Notes: a model not told the origin generated them from the letters alone. A stretch of 64,000 nt of DNA from PALSA-1006 sp963733265 (GCA_963733265.1 CAVTCF010000001.1:1178001-1242000), one strand, 5' to 3'. Positions 43,348-52,172 are shown, numbered from the stretch's first letter. Program-made: numbers and translations.

Positions 43348-44298
43348 ATGGCATGGTACATAAACGATCTTTCCCTTGCTGGTCAATACACACATACTTC
43401 TGACTTCTTGAAAAATCTAAAGGAGTTGATGCGACAACGCCACCAAATACCTGTACTGGAAGCCCAGCTCTTTTGTTCAAGGGGGCTTCACGCTCGGCCC
43501 GTAACTTCAAGCATCAATTTTCGCGAAGCCGTGCGTGGCGACAAAACCATGGTTCAGCCCGTTCTCGCGTGGCTAACAAAGAATGGCCCTTTCTGGGATG
43601 ACGACCGCCAGGTAAATGCTGACGATTATTTCGAATATTGCGGAGAGGACGTAACTGATCAAGGGCTGGGGGAGGCAGCACGCTGTAGGTTGGCGGGGAG
43701 GGAAGCTGTCAGCGTCAGCTTTGCTAATGGTGGATTTGATTTTACCCCAGTCAATATTGTTCATGGGTTACCCGAAGAGCCGCTTGCGAATATACCAGTC
43801 GAAAACATATGGAATTTTACCGGACTACAGGGGAGTGCTCTCAACTCGCTTCCAATTCCATACAATTGGCATCAAATGCTTGATCAAGCTACAGTTCGTT
43901 TTGACAGGTTGTCATATTCTCCGCAATGCATTGAAGCACTCACAAGAGAACCATTCAGTGCGTACATAGTCGAGCGAGTGTTCGAGTTGCTCAGAGTACT
44001 AAATGAGTTTATGAATTGCCGAAAAGTCGATGGAACCTATAGTTCTAGAAACAATGAACTAATTGACCAACATTTTTCTGGTAGTAAAGCTTGGTTTACA
44101 GATGAGTCAGATACAAACAAGGATCATTTTGAGAAGGAGATGACCTTCCCGGATTTTGACCAGCCCGGTCAGGAAGTTTTTTGCTCGTGGCACGGAAAAA
44201 TTAAATCACGACAATATCGAGTCCATTTCGAATGGCCAGACTCAAGCACCCCTGTGCTCAGAATTTTTTACATCGGGCCCAAATTAACTAAAGGCTAA
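43348..44298 (+). CDS. Unknown third component of the DUF262/ATPase unit
   Basis: I do not recognise this 316-residue protein. It is soluble, with no signal or membrane helix. It begins like an OLD/DUF3696 partner (MAWYINDLSLAGQYTHTSDFLKNL), has a conserved-looking LFCSRGLHARPV segment near 42-53, and ends in a beta-rich part (WHGKIKSRQYRVHFEWP, then RIFYIGPKL). It starts 3 bp after the ATPase stop, so it is surely in the same operon. It could be the effector or the target-recognition component; the sequence alone cannot tell. Confidence 0.75.
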   Translation: MAWYINDLSLAGQYTHTSDFLKNLKELMRQRHQIPVLEAQLFCSRGLHARPVTSSINFREAVRGDKTMVQPVLAWLTKNGPFWDDDRQVNADDYFEYCGEDVTDQGLGEAARCRLAGREAVSVSFANGGFDFTPVNIVHGLPEEPLANIPVENIWNFTGLQGSALNSLPIPYNWHQMLDQATVRFDRLSYSPQCIEALTREPFSAYIVERVFELLRVLNEFMNCRKVDGTYSSRNNELIDQHFSGSKAWFTDESDTNKDHFEKEMTFPDFDQPGQEVFCSWHGKIKSRQYRVHFEWPDSSTPVLRIFYIGPKLTKG

Positions 44299-44639
44299 CC
44301 CCTAAATTTGCGTGATGGTTCATGATACGGACACTAAGTATCAGAAACGGGCGTGCCGACTTACAGCACTAAGATCATTATGGTCACATGAAGGTGACAG
44401 GCGCAACTCGGTTTCTGTAACCATCCGTTAGGCAAGTTGTTTTGGACTGTTGGAATCAATAAGCGACCCGCAGCTTCAAGCTTCGCTTAAGTATCTGATG
44501 TTATGATTAGCAACCATGCAAATGGACGGGTCGAAGGGAATACTTCTAGCGGCGATGACTGTAGGGCGCTTCAAAAGGGAACTCGATGTCCAGTTTGAAG
44601 ACTAGGGCTACAACCAACTGAACTCAATACTGAATTTGA
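44299..44639. other. Gap between two defence units
   Basis: I see no open frame with a plausible ribosome-binding site, no terminator-grade hairpin and no recognisable repeat in these 340 bp. It presumably holds the promoter of the ABC three-component system. Confidence 0.4.
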
Positions 44640-45599
44640 ATGAAATACGCATACGAAGATCTAAGCGAAGATCAGTTTGAGCAGCTTGTTGTGCTGCTCT
44701 GTAAACGTCTGCTCGGTATGGGAGTCCAAGGCTTCGCTAAGGGGGTCGATGGCGGACGGGATGCCAAATTTGTTGGCACCGCCGATATGTTGCCGAGTAG
44801 GGCAGCCCCATGGAATGGGACGGTCATAGCACAGGCTAAACACACGATTGGCTACAACCGCAGCTTCTCCGAGGGGGACTTCTTTAGTCCAAAATCCGAG
44901 AACACCGTGATCGGCAAGGAAGTGCCACGCATCAAAAAACTGCGAGAAGCAAAGCAACTCGATCACTATATGCTTTTTGCCAATCGCCGATTGACCGGCA
45001 ACACAGAGAGCGATATTCGCGCACATCTTTCTACAAAATGTGGCATTCCAGAGGCCTCCGTTATGTTGTGCGGCCTTGAATCGCTAGAGAGCTGGCTAAA
45101 GGACTTTCCTGATGTGCCTGGCATTGCCAATCTCGATCCCGTCGATTCACCGCTGATCGTGAGCCCAGATGATCTATCTGAAGTTGTACAGGCGTTGACC
45201 CGACACATGGTTGGGGCATCGACCACACTTGACGCGCCGCCGACTCCTAGGACACCGTACGAGACGAAAAACGACATTAACAAAATGAGTGCAGAGTATG
45301 CCAAGGCATTACGCAAGCGTTATCTCAAGGAGACTGCACAGATTAAAATCTTTCTCGCAGCCCCGGAGAACAAAGAGTTATTAGAAATGTATGATTCTGT
45401 AGTCGAGGAATTCCAGCTTAAGATCATCTCAAAGCGGAAAGACTACCAGTCATTTGACGAAGTAATGGAGCACCTTCTGACGCTCCTATTCGCGCGCGAT
45501 CCTGTCCTGCGTGCAAACAAAAAGCTGACGCGCGTTATGCTTTTCTATATGTACTGGAACTGCGATATCGGAGAGAGCAAAGATGCTGCGGCCGTCTAA
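44640..45599 (+). CDS. ABC-3C effector with Mrr-like restriction nuclease domain
   Basis: The 319-residue protein is the effector of an ABC three-component system. The N-terminal 170 residues form a PD-(D/E)xK nuclease-like domain: Glu14 in DQFEQLVVLL, Asp41 in VDGGRDAKFVG, and Gln65-x-Lys67 in VIAQAKH, the QxK variant common in Mrr-type enzymes. The C-terminal part (about 205-310) is the helical ABC-3C C-terminal domain, ending in MLFYMYWNCDIG. The next gene starts inside its end (17-bp overlap). Nuclease release upon ATPase activation is the proposed logic for this class. Confidence 0.82.
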   Translation: MKYAYEDLSEDQFEQLVVLLCKRLLGMGVQGFAKGVDGGRDAKFVGTADMLPSRAAPWNGTVIAQAKHTIGYNRSFSEGDFFSPKSENTVIGKEVPRIKKLREAKQLDHYMLFANRRLTGNTESDIRAHLSTKCGIPEASVMLCGLESLESWLKDFPDVPGIANLDPVDSPLIVSPDDLSEVVQALTRHMVGASTTLDAPPTPRTPYETKNDINKMSAEYAKALRKRYLKETAQIKIFLAAPENKELLEMYDSVVEEFQLKIISKRKDYQSFDEVMEHLLTLLFARDPVLRANKKLTRVMLFYMYWNCDIGESKDAAAV

Positions 45600-45831
45600 G
45601 CACTCGCATCCAGATCGCACCGTCGTAAACGTTGCATTGCTCTTGCTGACGCACCTTCGCAAGCGCCGCCTCGACGGCTACAGCGCACTACGTAGCTATG
45701 CAAAAAAGGCCGTTGCTGGTGGCGACGTTCTATTCTTGCCAGCGCTTAACTTCCTGTTTCTCCTCGGGCTGATCGAATATCACTCTAAGACCGACGCCAT
45801 CGAATACGTGGGGCCCAATGAAGCTATCTAG
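45583..45831 (+). CDS. ABC-3C middle component
   Basis: This is an 82-residue protein with a winged-helix-like plan (VVNVALLLLTHLRKRR, then a C-terminal beta pair in LNFLFLLGLIEYHSKTDAIEYVG). It matches the small middle components that sit between effector and ATPase in ABC three-component systems. GGAGAG precedes the ATG. It overlaps the effector gene by 17 bp and the ATPase gene by 14 bp, so the three are translated together and should bind each other stoichiometrically. Confidence 0.8.
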   Translation: MLRPSKHSHPDRTVVNVALLLLTHLRKRRLDGYSALRSYAKKAVAGGDVLFLPALNFLFLLGLIEYHSKTDAIEYVGPNEAI

Positions 45832-47614
45832 GATTTACTGCAACAAGCATGACCTGTTCGGCCCCATTGAATTCAGTGCAGGTCTCAACGTTGTTCTGGC
45901 AGAGATCAGGCTGCCTGAGAACCAAGACAAGGACACTCACAATCTCGGCAAGACAACGCTCGGCCGACTGATCGATTATTGCTTTCTCGCAGGTCGAGAT
46001 CCCAAGTTCTTTCTCTTCAAACACGAGGAGCTGTTTAAGGATTTCGTATTATTCCTTGAGGTTGAACTAGCTGACTCATCCTGTGTCACCGTTCGCCGAG
46101 GTGTCGATGAACCGACTAAGATCAGCTTCAAGAAGCACGATGCTGCGCATCAAGACTTCACGCAACTGCCGAAAGTCGACTGGGATCACGATGATCTTCC
46201 CTTTGACCGCGCTCGAGAAATGCTCGACAGCTTACTCGACTGGCGCGCAATCTCTCCGTGGCAGTACCGCAAGGGACTAGGCTATCAGCTTCGTAGCCAA
46301 GACGATTACCAAGATGTGTTTCAGCTACGAAGGTTTGCTGGTAAACACGCGGACTGGAAGCCATACGTCGCTCACATTCTCGGCTTCGATCACAAGCCGA
46401 TTGATCTGCACTACGTGAAACTGGCCCAGCTTGAGGAGAAAAAAGCTAAAGCTGAGACGGTGAAAACCGAGCTTGGCGGCTCCGTGGACGATATCGGAAA
46501 GATCGAGGGCATCCTACTCTTGAAACAGAAAGATGCGGAAAAAAAACAGAAGCTTCTCGATGCCTTCGACTTCCGGCAGCGGGACAAAGAAAGTACTAAG
46601 GAGCTTGTTGATGAAATTGACACAAGAATTGGAGCACTGAATTCACAGCGGTATTCGCTTAACCAGTCCAAGAGGAAGATCATCGCCTCGCTTGAAGAAG
46701 ATCAGATCCTTTTTAATCCTGAGAATGCCCAGCGCATGTTCAATGAAGTTGGTGTCTTATTTTCTGGACAGATCAAGAAGGATTTTGATCAACTACTCGA
46801 GTTTAACCGCGCGATTACCGAAGAACGTCGTGTCTACCTTCAGGAGGAGCGTACAGAAATTGAGACCGAATTGAAGCGAATCGGATCGGATCTGAATACC
46901 CTTGGCAAGCGTCGCTCCGATATGCTCTCCTTCCTCAGCGGCACTGACGTATTCGCCAAATATAAACAGGTTACGGATGACCTTGTAACTCTACGCGCAG
47001 ACATTGCATCACTGGATCGCCAGCGCAGCTTCCTCCGCCGCTTGCAGGAATTAAGAGGGGAGATTCGCACGTTGTCCGAAGAGAGTACACATCTTCAGTC
47101 ACAAATTGAGGCTAACGTCGAAGCGCAGAGTGCCGACAATGCAAGCATGTTTTCCTTAATACGACTGTTCTTCAGCGAGATTGTCGAAGACGTTATTGCA
47201 CACAAAGCGCTACTCAACGTGTTCGTCAACAAGGAAGGTCATCTCGAGTTCAGGGCTGAGATTCTTGACGACGCCGGCAATACTACTAGTGCTGACCTCG
47301 GTCATACATACCGCAAACTCTTGTGCATAGCCTTTGACCTCGCCGTCGCACGCGCTCATCTTGACGACAAGTTCCCAAGATTTGTATATCACGATGGCGT
47401 GTTTGAATCCTTGGATAACCGTAAGAAAGTCAACCTCCTCAAAGTGATTCGCGAGTACTCGAACCTCGGCGTACAGCCCGTCATTACGCTGATTGACTCC
47501 GATATGCCACCAGCGGGCGAGAACGACGAGCCAGTTTTTAGCTCCGACCAGATTGTGCTTACATTACACGACGAAGGTGCCGATGGTCGACTTTTCCGCA
47601 TGAAAGCTTGGTAG
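45818..47614 (+). CDS. ABC-3C ATPase (DUF2326 type)
   Basis: This is a 598-residue SMC-like ATPase. Walker A is NLGKTT at 42-47, with the shortened N-x-GKTT form typical of DUF2326 proteins. The middle (about 200-440) is a heptad-rich coiled coil, and the C-terminal DUF2326 part holds LGHTYRKLLCIAFDLAVA (signature area) and a Walker-B-like FVYHDGVFESLDNRK. In ABC three-component systems such ATPases are thought to sense invading nucleoprotein and license the effector. It is complete and is the last gene of the unit. Confidence 0.88.
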   Translation: MKLSRIYCNKHDLFGPIEFSAGLNVVLAEIRLPENQDKDTHNLGKTTLGRLIDYCFLAGRDPKFFLFKHEELFKDFVLFLEVELADSSCVTVRRGVDEPTKISFKKHDAAHQDFTQLPKVDWDHDDLPFDRAREMLDSLLDWRAISPWQYRKGLGYQLRSQDDYQDVFQLRRFAGKHADWKPYVAHILGFDHKPIDLHYVKLAQLEEKKAKAETVKTELGGSVDDIGKIEGILLLKQKDAEKKQKLLDAFDFRQRDKESTKELVDEIDTRIGALNSQRYSLNQSKRKIIASLEEDQILFNPENAQRMFNEVGVLFSGQIKKDFDQLLEFNRAITEERRVYLQEERTEIETELKRIGSDLNTLGKRRSDMLSFLSGTDVFAKYKQVTDDLVTLRADIASLDRQRSFLRRLQELRGEIRTLSEESTHLQSQIEANVEAQSADNASMFSLIRLFFSEIVEDVIAHKALLNVFVNKEGHLEFRAEILDDAGNTTSADLGHTYRKLLCIAFDLAVARAHLDDKFPRFVYHDGVFESLDNRKKVNLLKVIREYSNLGVQPVITLIDSDMPPAGENDEPVFSSDQIVLTLHDEGADGRLFRMKAW

Positions 47615-47803
47615 GTTCGCGACGCGCGAATTCCGAGTGGCAGCTAATCTCCGCATTGCGGACTGACGCGGTCATTCAGTCAGATGGCGGCAATGGCCGA
47701 GCAGGAGACGGTTTTAACTCACTGGAAGACGGGAAGCTCGCCCGCATTAGACCTTTTTAATAGTCCAACTGATTGAGCCAACAAGCACGATTTTGGCAGA
47801 ACG

Positions 47804-48336
47804 TTGAGTTTCAACACCGATTTGAACATCCGCTGGATCCATCTTTGCATCTGGATAAATAGGATTGGCGGAGCTCAATGTGATTATGTGTCAGGAAGTC
47901 ATTTCGTTCCGAAGAAGATCTATCATCAGGTCGAAGTGCTGTTGCAACAAAATAGAGACAAGGCTGCGAAGTCGGATAAGAAGGTAAGCGCGCGTACTCA
48001 GGAGATAAGACGAACGAACATACGTAACTTCTTCAGTGATCTGTTCAAGCTGAAGTACAAGATTCAGTCTGTTTATAACATTAAGCCAAAACATCTTGAG
48101 GCGGTCTTTAATTTTTTGGAGGTGATGGGTCAGTCTCCTTCGTCGATTCAAAACAAAATTTCGACTATGCGTATTTTCTGCGGTTGGATCGGTAAAGCAG
48201 ATATGGTGAAGGATTCATCAACGTATGTTAAAGATAAAGCGAGCGCCCGTCGTACTACTGTGGCGAAAGAGGATAAAAGCTGGGTGGGTAATGGAATCGA
48301 TGTATTAACCAAGCTGGCAGAGATTTATGCGGGTAT
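47804..48336 (+). pseudogene. Integrase N-terminal fragment
   Basis: The frame encodes the N-terminal and core-binding part of an integrase-like tyrosine recombinase: FVPKKIYHQVEVLLQQN, then SARTQEIRRTNIRNFF and QSPSSIQNKISTMRIFCGWIG. It stops resembling an integrase after DKSWVGNGIDVLTKLAEIYA, where IS256 sequence takes over, so the catalytic Arg, His and Tyr residues are all lost. The start is unclear (TTG at 47804 or GTG at 47888). It is likely the remains of the island integrase. Confidence 0.7.
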
Positions 48337-48841
48337 CCGCAGACACAAATCCAGCTCTGTATCGTACACATGGTACGCAACTCACTGAAGTACGTTTCCT
48401 GGAAAGACTACAAGGCGGTCACGGCGGATTTGAAAGCGATTTACCAATCCACGACCGAGGAGCTGGGGTTGCAAGCACTGGATAAGCTTGCCGAAAAGTG
48501 GGATGGGCAATACCCGCAAATTAGCAAATCATGGCGCAACCACTGGCACAATCTCAAGACCTTCTTTGCTTATCCTGGCGATATACGCAAAGCGATCTAT
48601 ACAACCAATGCGATTGAATCTTTAAACAGCGTCATTCGCCACGCCATCACCAAACGCAAGGTGTTCCCAACGGATGACTCAGTTCGAAAGGTCGTGTACT
48701 TGGCCATTCAGGCGGCATCCAAAAAATGGACGATGCCAATTCAGAATTGGCGCAATGCAATGAGCCGGTTTATTATTGAGTTTGAAGACCGCCTTCAACG
48801 GCATCTTTAAAAAGCGGCAGTTACACAGAATTATTTACAGC
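48337..48841 (+). pseudogene. IS256-family transposase remnant, 5' truncated
   Basis: Reading from PQTQIQLCIVHMVRNSLKYVSWKD (its first codons lie in a different frame from the integrase fragment), the sequence is the C-terminal third of a mutator/IS256 transposase, including the YTTNAIESLNSVIRHA signature and the C-terminal LQRHL, with a stop at 48810. The catalytic Asp residues upstream are missing. The right inverted repeat, around TTACACAGAATTATTTACAG, ends near 48841, where cheW sequence begins. Confidence 0.85.
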
Positions 48842-48908
48842 CTCTGAAAGTAAGGTATTCGCCACCAGCTGCGCTGCTGTTGTTAGGTGTAATAACTTCA
48901 TTTTCCAT
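48842..48908 (-). pseudogene. cheW: cheW 5' fragment
   Basis: Read on the minus strand from the ATG at 48908, with GGAGATAAAT before it, the sequence encodes MENEVITPN, NSSAAGG, EYLTF and then runs into the IS256 end. EYLTF at this distance from the start is how betaproteobacterial CheW proteins begin. Only about 21 codons survive. CheW couples chemoreceptors to CheA, and the receptor fragment just upstream supports the call. Confidence 0.65.
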
Positions 48909-49001
48909 ATTTATCTCCATTTACTACAACCAAATGGTTTGATGATCAGTTGTCAGTTCGTCTTTGATCTTGAAATATTAAACGTTGGCTATATGAAATA
49001 C

Positions 49002-49281
49002 CTAAAACTCTTCCCATTCTTCGCCTGCATTACTTATTTTAGGTTTGCTTGCGTTGGACGCAGTCTTGTTCTGAAGCAAGGTATTGCTGGTTGCTGGATG
49101 TATTGCCGATTTTGTTCTAGCTCGTGACGTCGGGGCGAAAAATGATTGGATCTGTTGTCCTTCAGCCAGTTTAAACACGCTAACTGAACGAGTCAGGCTC
49201 TGAGCTTCTTCTTCCAGCGATTCGGCCGCAGCTGCCGCTTCTTCCACCAGTGCTGCATTCTGTTGTGCGTATTCCACGGTC
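49002..49281 (-). pseudogene. Chemoreceptor (MCP) 3' fragment
   Basis: About 93 residues of the C-terminus of a methyl-accepting chemotaxis protein remain: YAQQNAALVEEAAAAAESLEEEA, then SLTRSVSVFKL, a Lys/Ser/Thr-rich linker, and a terminal EEWEEF resembling the CheR-docking xWxxF pentapeptide. Everything upstream is replaced by the IS21 end repeats at 49282. It lies 93 bp before the cheW remnant in the same direction, the usual mcp-cheW order. Confidence 0.85.
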
Positions 49282-49396
49282 ATTCGGCCACCCAGTCCAC
49301 GCACATTCGGCCCCCGATTCCATTAGCATTCGGCCACTGATTCCGCTGTGATTCGGCCACCGATTCCGGTGTGATTCGGCCACCCCTGGTCAGGGA
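49282..49396. repeat. Five ATTCGGCC repeats at 23-bp period (IS21 end)
   Basis: ATTCGGCC begins at 49282, 49305, 49328, 49351 and 49374, each exactly 23 bp apart. The consensus of the inner units continues ACYGATTCC. IS21-family elements carry such multiple terminal repeats as transposase-binding sites, and istA begins at 49454. This is the left end of a broken IS21 element. Confidence 0.9.
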
Positions 49397-49453
49397 TCGA
49401 CGCAAGATAATATTCACCTACCATTCGCCCTTTTTTCGGAAAGAGGGACGGAT

Positions 49454-50390
49454 ATGGAGAAGTTGTCGATGCGTAAAACAAGAGAAATACTACGCCTGAA
49501 GTTTGACCTCGATCTGTCGGACCGGCAGATATCAAAAAGCACCCAGGTAGCCAGAAGCACAATCAGTGACTACATACGCCGTTTTGCGGTAGCCGGTTTG
49601 TCCTGGCCGCTGCCAGTCGACATGACCGAAGTTGATATTAATGCGCGGCTGTTTCCTCCCAAATTATTGTCGGTTGATGTCTTGCGAGCATCGCCGAATT
49701 GGGATGAGGTGAACCGGGAGATGCGTCGCAAAGGAGTCACCCTTTTCCTGTTGTGGCAAGAGTACAAAGCAAACCAGCCTGAAGGGTTCAACTACAGCTG
49801 GTTCTGCGAAAGCTATCGGAAATGGGCAGGCAAGCTCGATGCCGTGATGCGTCAGGAACATCCTGCGGGCGAAAAGTGCTTCGTGGACTATTGCGGTAAA
49901 ACGATGCCGGTTACGGATCGGTACACCGGTGAGATTCTTCAGGTGCAAATCTTCGTCGGCGTGATGGGGGCGTCCAACTACACCTATGCCGAAGCGACTT
50001 TTAGCCAAACCCTGCCGGACTGGATCGGCAGTCACATCCGCATGCTCGACTACTTCGGCGCAGCCCCGGAAATTCTGGTGCCGGACAACCTCAAGAGCGG
50101 TGTCAGCAAAACGTGCCGCTATGAACCGGACACCAATCCGAGCTATCACGACTTTGCCAATCATTACTGTATCGCCGTGATTCCTGCGCGCAGCAGAAAG
50201 CCGAGGGATAAAGCCAAAGTGGAATGCGGTGTATTGGTGGTGACGCGCTGGATACTGGCCTGCCTGCGCAATCGCGCGTTCTTTAGCCTGGCGGAACTGA
50301 ATGAGGCAATTGGAGAGTTGCTTGTGCGTCTTAATCAGCGTCCATTCAAAAAGCTTGCCGGATGCAGAGAATCGTTGTTTCGCACCATCG
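49454..50390 (+). pseudogene. IS21-family istA transposase, 3' truncated
   Basis: The N-terminal helix-turn-helix (LRLKFDLDLSDRQISKSTQVARSTISDYI), the middle linker and the DDE catalytic core are present: CFVDYCGKTM carries the first Asp, LVPDNLKSGV the second, and RSRKPRDKAKVE the Glu. The C-terminus breaks off at about codon 313 (ESLFRTID), where IS110 sequence begins, and no istB follows. The remaining open frame to 50569 is an artefact of reading IS110 out of frame. A preserved core but missing partner suggests an inactive element. Confidence 0.88.
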
Positions 50391-51281
50391 ACTACACATG
50401 TGCAACGCATGCAAAAGGCGCTCACGCAGATGAATATCCAGCTCACCAACGTCATCTCGGATGTGGTTGGCGAAACGGGGCAGAAGATTCTGCGCGCCAT
50501 AGTCGCCGGCGAGCGCGACGGTCAAGTGCTGGCCGCGATGAAGAATGCGCGCATTCGCGCCACCGCTGATGAGATCGCAAAAAGCCTGCAAGGCAACTGG
50601 CGCGCCGAGCATCTGTTTGCGCTCAAGCAGGCGCTGGATATGTTCGATTTCATCGGCACACAGTTAACCGAGTGCGACAGAGAGATTGAGGCGCAATTGC
50701 AAACCCTGCAAGCTCATGACGGAGAACCGGCAAAGGGAAAAAAGCGTGGCCGCACCCGCAATGCGCCGAAGTTTGATCTGCGCACGCAGTTGTTCAGGAT
50801 GTGCGGAGTTGATCTTACGCGCATCGACGGCATTGATGTCACCACCGCGCTCGCGGTAATCTCCGAGACGGGAGCAGACATGTCTCGCTTCCCCACGGCA
50901 GGGCACTTCGCGAGTTGGCTGGGACTGTGTCCGGGTACCAAGATTACCGGGGGCAAAGTGATGAGCGGGAAAACCAAGCGTGTGGCAAACCGGGCGGCTC
51001 AAGCATTGAGATTGGCCGCTGCCGCATTGCGTAGCAGTCAATCAGCACTCGGCGCGTATTTCCGCAGAATGTGCGGGCGCATGGACAAGCCCAAAGCCGT
51101 AACTGCCGCCGCGCACAAACTGGCGCGCCTGATCTACACCATGCTCACCAAGGGCGAGGAATACACCGATCAAGGACAGGACTACTACGAAGAACGCTAT
51201 CGTGAAAGAGTGCTGCGGCAACTGGCACTGCGTGCTGAAAAAATGGGTATGAAACTCGTCGCCAGTGAACAACCCGCTTAA
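50391..51281 (+). pseudogene. IS110-family transposase, 5' truncated
   Basis: The frame encodes the C-terminal two thirds of an IS110/IS116/IS902 transposase: THVQRMQKALTQMN, the coiled-coil FALKQALDMFDFIG, then the Tnp_2 domain with GVDLTRIDGIDVTTALAVISETG and the serine-region GLCPGTKITGGKVMSGKT, to a normal end. The N-terminal DEDD nuclease domain is lost at the junction with IS21 near 50390. An open frame extends upstream to 50301, but that part is IS21 DNA out of frame. Confidence 0.88.
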
Positions 51282-51357
51282 TTCCACTTTTTACAATCAA
51301 TAGGTTGGGAGGTGTTTCTTAAGAGAAATAAAGATTCTGTATCCAACAATCTTTACT

Positions 51358-51538
51358 CCTAACGCACAGTAGTCAAACTGTGTTACTGATTTAGTTACCA
51401 AACGTTAGGAGAGCGTTAGTGCAGGATATTTTGAAGGCAAAAACCAGACCAAAACTGGCCATGATCTTTGTGCTGATTTTTATATTTTTTAACATTTCCT
51501 GTGTGCCTCCTGAACTGAAAATCTATTACGCTCACTAA
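51358..51538 (+). CDS. Candidate small lipoprotein with structured leader
   Basis: The coding part is 51419-51538, 39 codons from GTG, with AGGAGAG at 51407-51413. The product has a basic start, a hydrophobic stretch (MIFVLIFIFFNIS) and a Cys at 28 followed by VPPE, like a tiny lipoprotein. The leader can fold: CCTAACG (51358-51364) against CGTTAGG (51403-51409), enclosing CACAGT (51365-51370) against ACTGTG (51377-51382). The outer stem overlaps the Shine-Dalgarno region, so translation could be regulated. No homologue is recognised. It is just outside the IS110 remnant, and it might be spurious. Confidence 0.4.
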
Positions 51539-51737
51539 AATATGGCTCTAACTTACCGATTCATATCGGCAGTCAATGTAAATTCTTGATGCGAATGACA
51601 TTTAATTTCTGTGAGAAATCGTATTCTAGTTTCTATTTTTGAATGACTTTACTAGCAACTCAGATGACAAAGACAAGGCGTGCTAAATAGTGAGATGCAA
51701 ATTGATATCTGTTCTTGGTTTAAGTGCAACTACCTGT
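51539..51737. other. AT-rich gap at the right edge of the island
   Basis: No gene or repeat is recognised in these 200 bp. Composition is AT-rich and changes to core-like only near the SQR locus. Confidence 0.35.
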
Positions 51738-51899
51738 TCATAGAGATCCTAATGCAGATAGAATTTCGCGAGAATAGAAATTGATAATACAAATAATCAC
51801 CCAAGCAATAGCTATTAACCACCACTGCAAAGCGTTAGTGGTTTTTTCTTTTCTAGGGTTGGATTCAAGTGGTGAGTGATGATCTTCGTTAATTTCCAT
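51738..51899 (-). CDS. Small single-pass membrane protein
   Basis: This is a 53-codon frame from the ATG at 51899: a charged, His-rich N-terminus (MEINEDHHSPLE) followed by one membrane helix (LQWWLIAIAWVIICIINFY, about 24-42) and a short tail. The ribosome-binding site is weak. It lies 81 bp after the DUF2892 gene in the same direction and may be a third gene of that group. I do not recognise the family. A plus-strand hairpin with a T-run lies inside it. Confidence 0.45.
   Translation of the reverse strand: MEINEDHHSPLESNPRKEKTTNALQWWLIAIAWVIICIINFYSREILSALGSL
51817..51848 (+). terminator. Terminator-like hairpin, plus strand
   Basis: AACCAC (51817-51822) pairs with GTGGTT (51838-51843), followed by five further T residues. 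It could end a plus-strand transcript from the small gene at 51419. It overlaps the putative minus-strand small membrane gene, so only one of the two readings may be right. Confidence 0.4.
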
Positions 51900-51980
51900 T
51901 TTTGAGAACTCAGCTAAGACAAGAAACGTTTCATTTGTCTTTGATTGAAACGTTTCTTGCTGGATGTAATTGTGAATATT

Positions 51981-52172
51981 TTATTTACTGCTTCGTGTAC
52001 GGATGCCAAATACTAGATAAGCAGGGCATGAACGGAATAAAACCGTCATCAAAACTAAGATGCCAATCCACCCCCAAGGGCCAATAATTCCAGCAAGCGT
52101 AAGCCCTATCAGACTTGCTCCTGCTAAACTTCTAATAATTCGATCAAGGTTGCCAACATTAATAATTTCCAT
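51981..52172 (-). CDS. DUF2892 (YgaP-like) membrane protein
   Basis: This 63-residue protein has two membrane helices and the DUF2892 pattern: NLDRIIRSLAGASLIGL, then GWIGILVLMTVLFRSCPAYLVFGI. It corresponds to the membrane part of YgaP, which carries a rhodanese domain in E. coli. The frame opens at 52262, but AGGAGAAAGTC places the start at 52172. In many sulfur oxidisers such genes accompany SQR or rhodanese genes, as here. It may hold sulfur-carrying proteins at the membrane, which is inference. Confidence 0.85.
   Translation of the reverse strand: MEIINVGNLDRIIRSLAGASLIGLTLAGIIGPWGWIGILVLMTVLFRSCPAYLVFGIRTRSSK

Noticed and set aside
49282..49396. Regular short repeats resembling a CRISPR array
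   Set aside because: Only about 8 bp are constant within a 23-bp period, the intervening bases are also similar, no cas genes are near, and they lie at an IS21 end where such repeats are normal.
50391..50569. C-terminal extension of the IS21 transposase
   Set aside because: This part is IS110 DNA read in the wrong frame; the residues match no IstA C-terminus.
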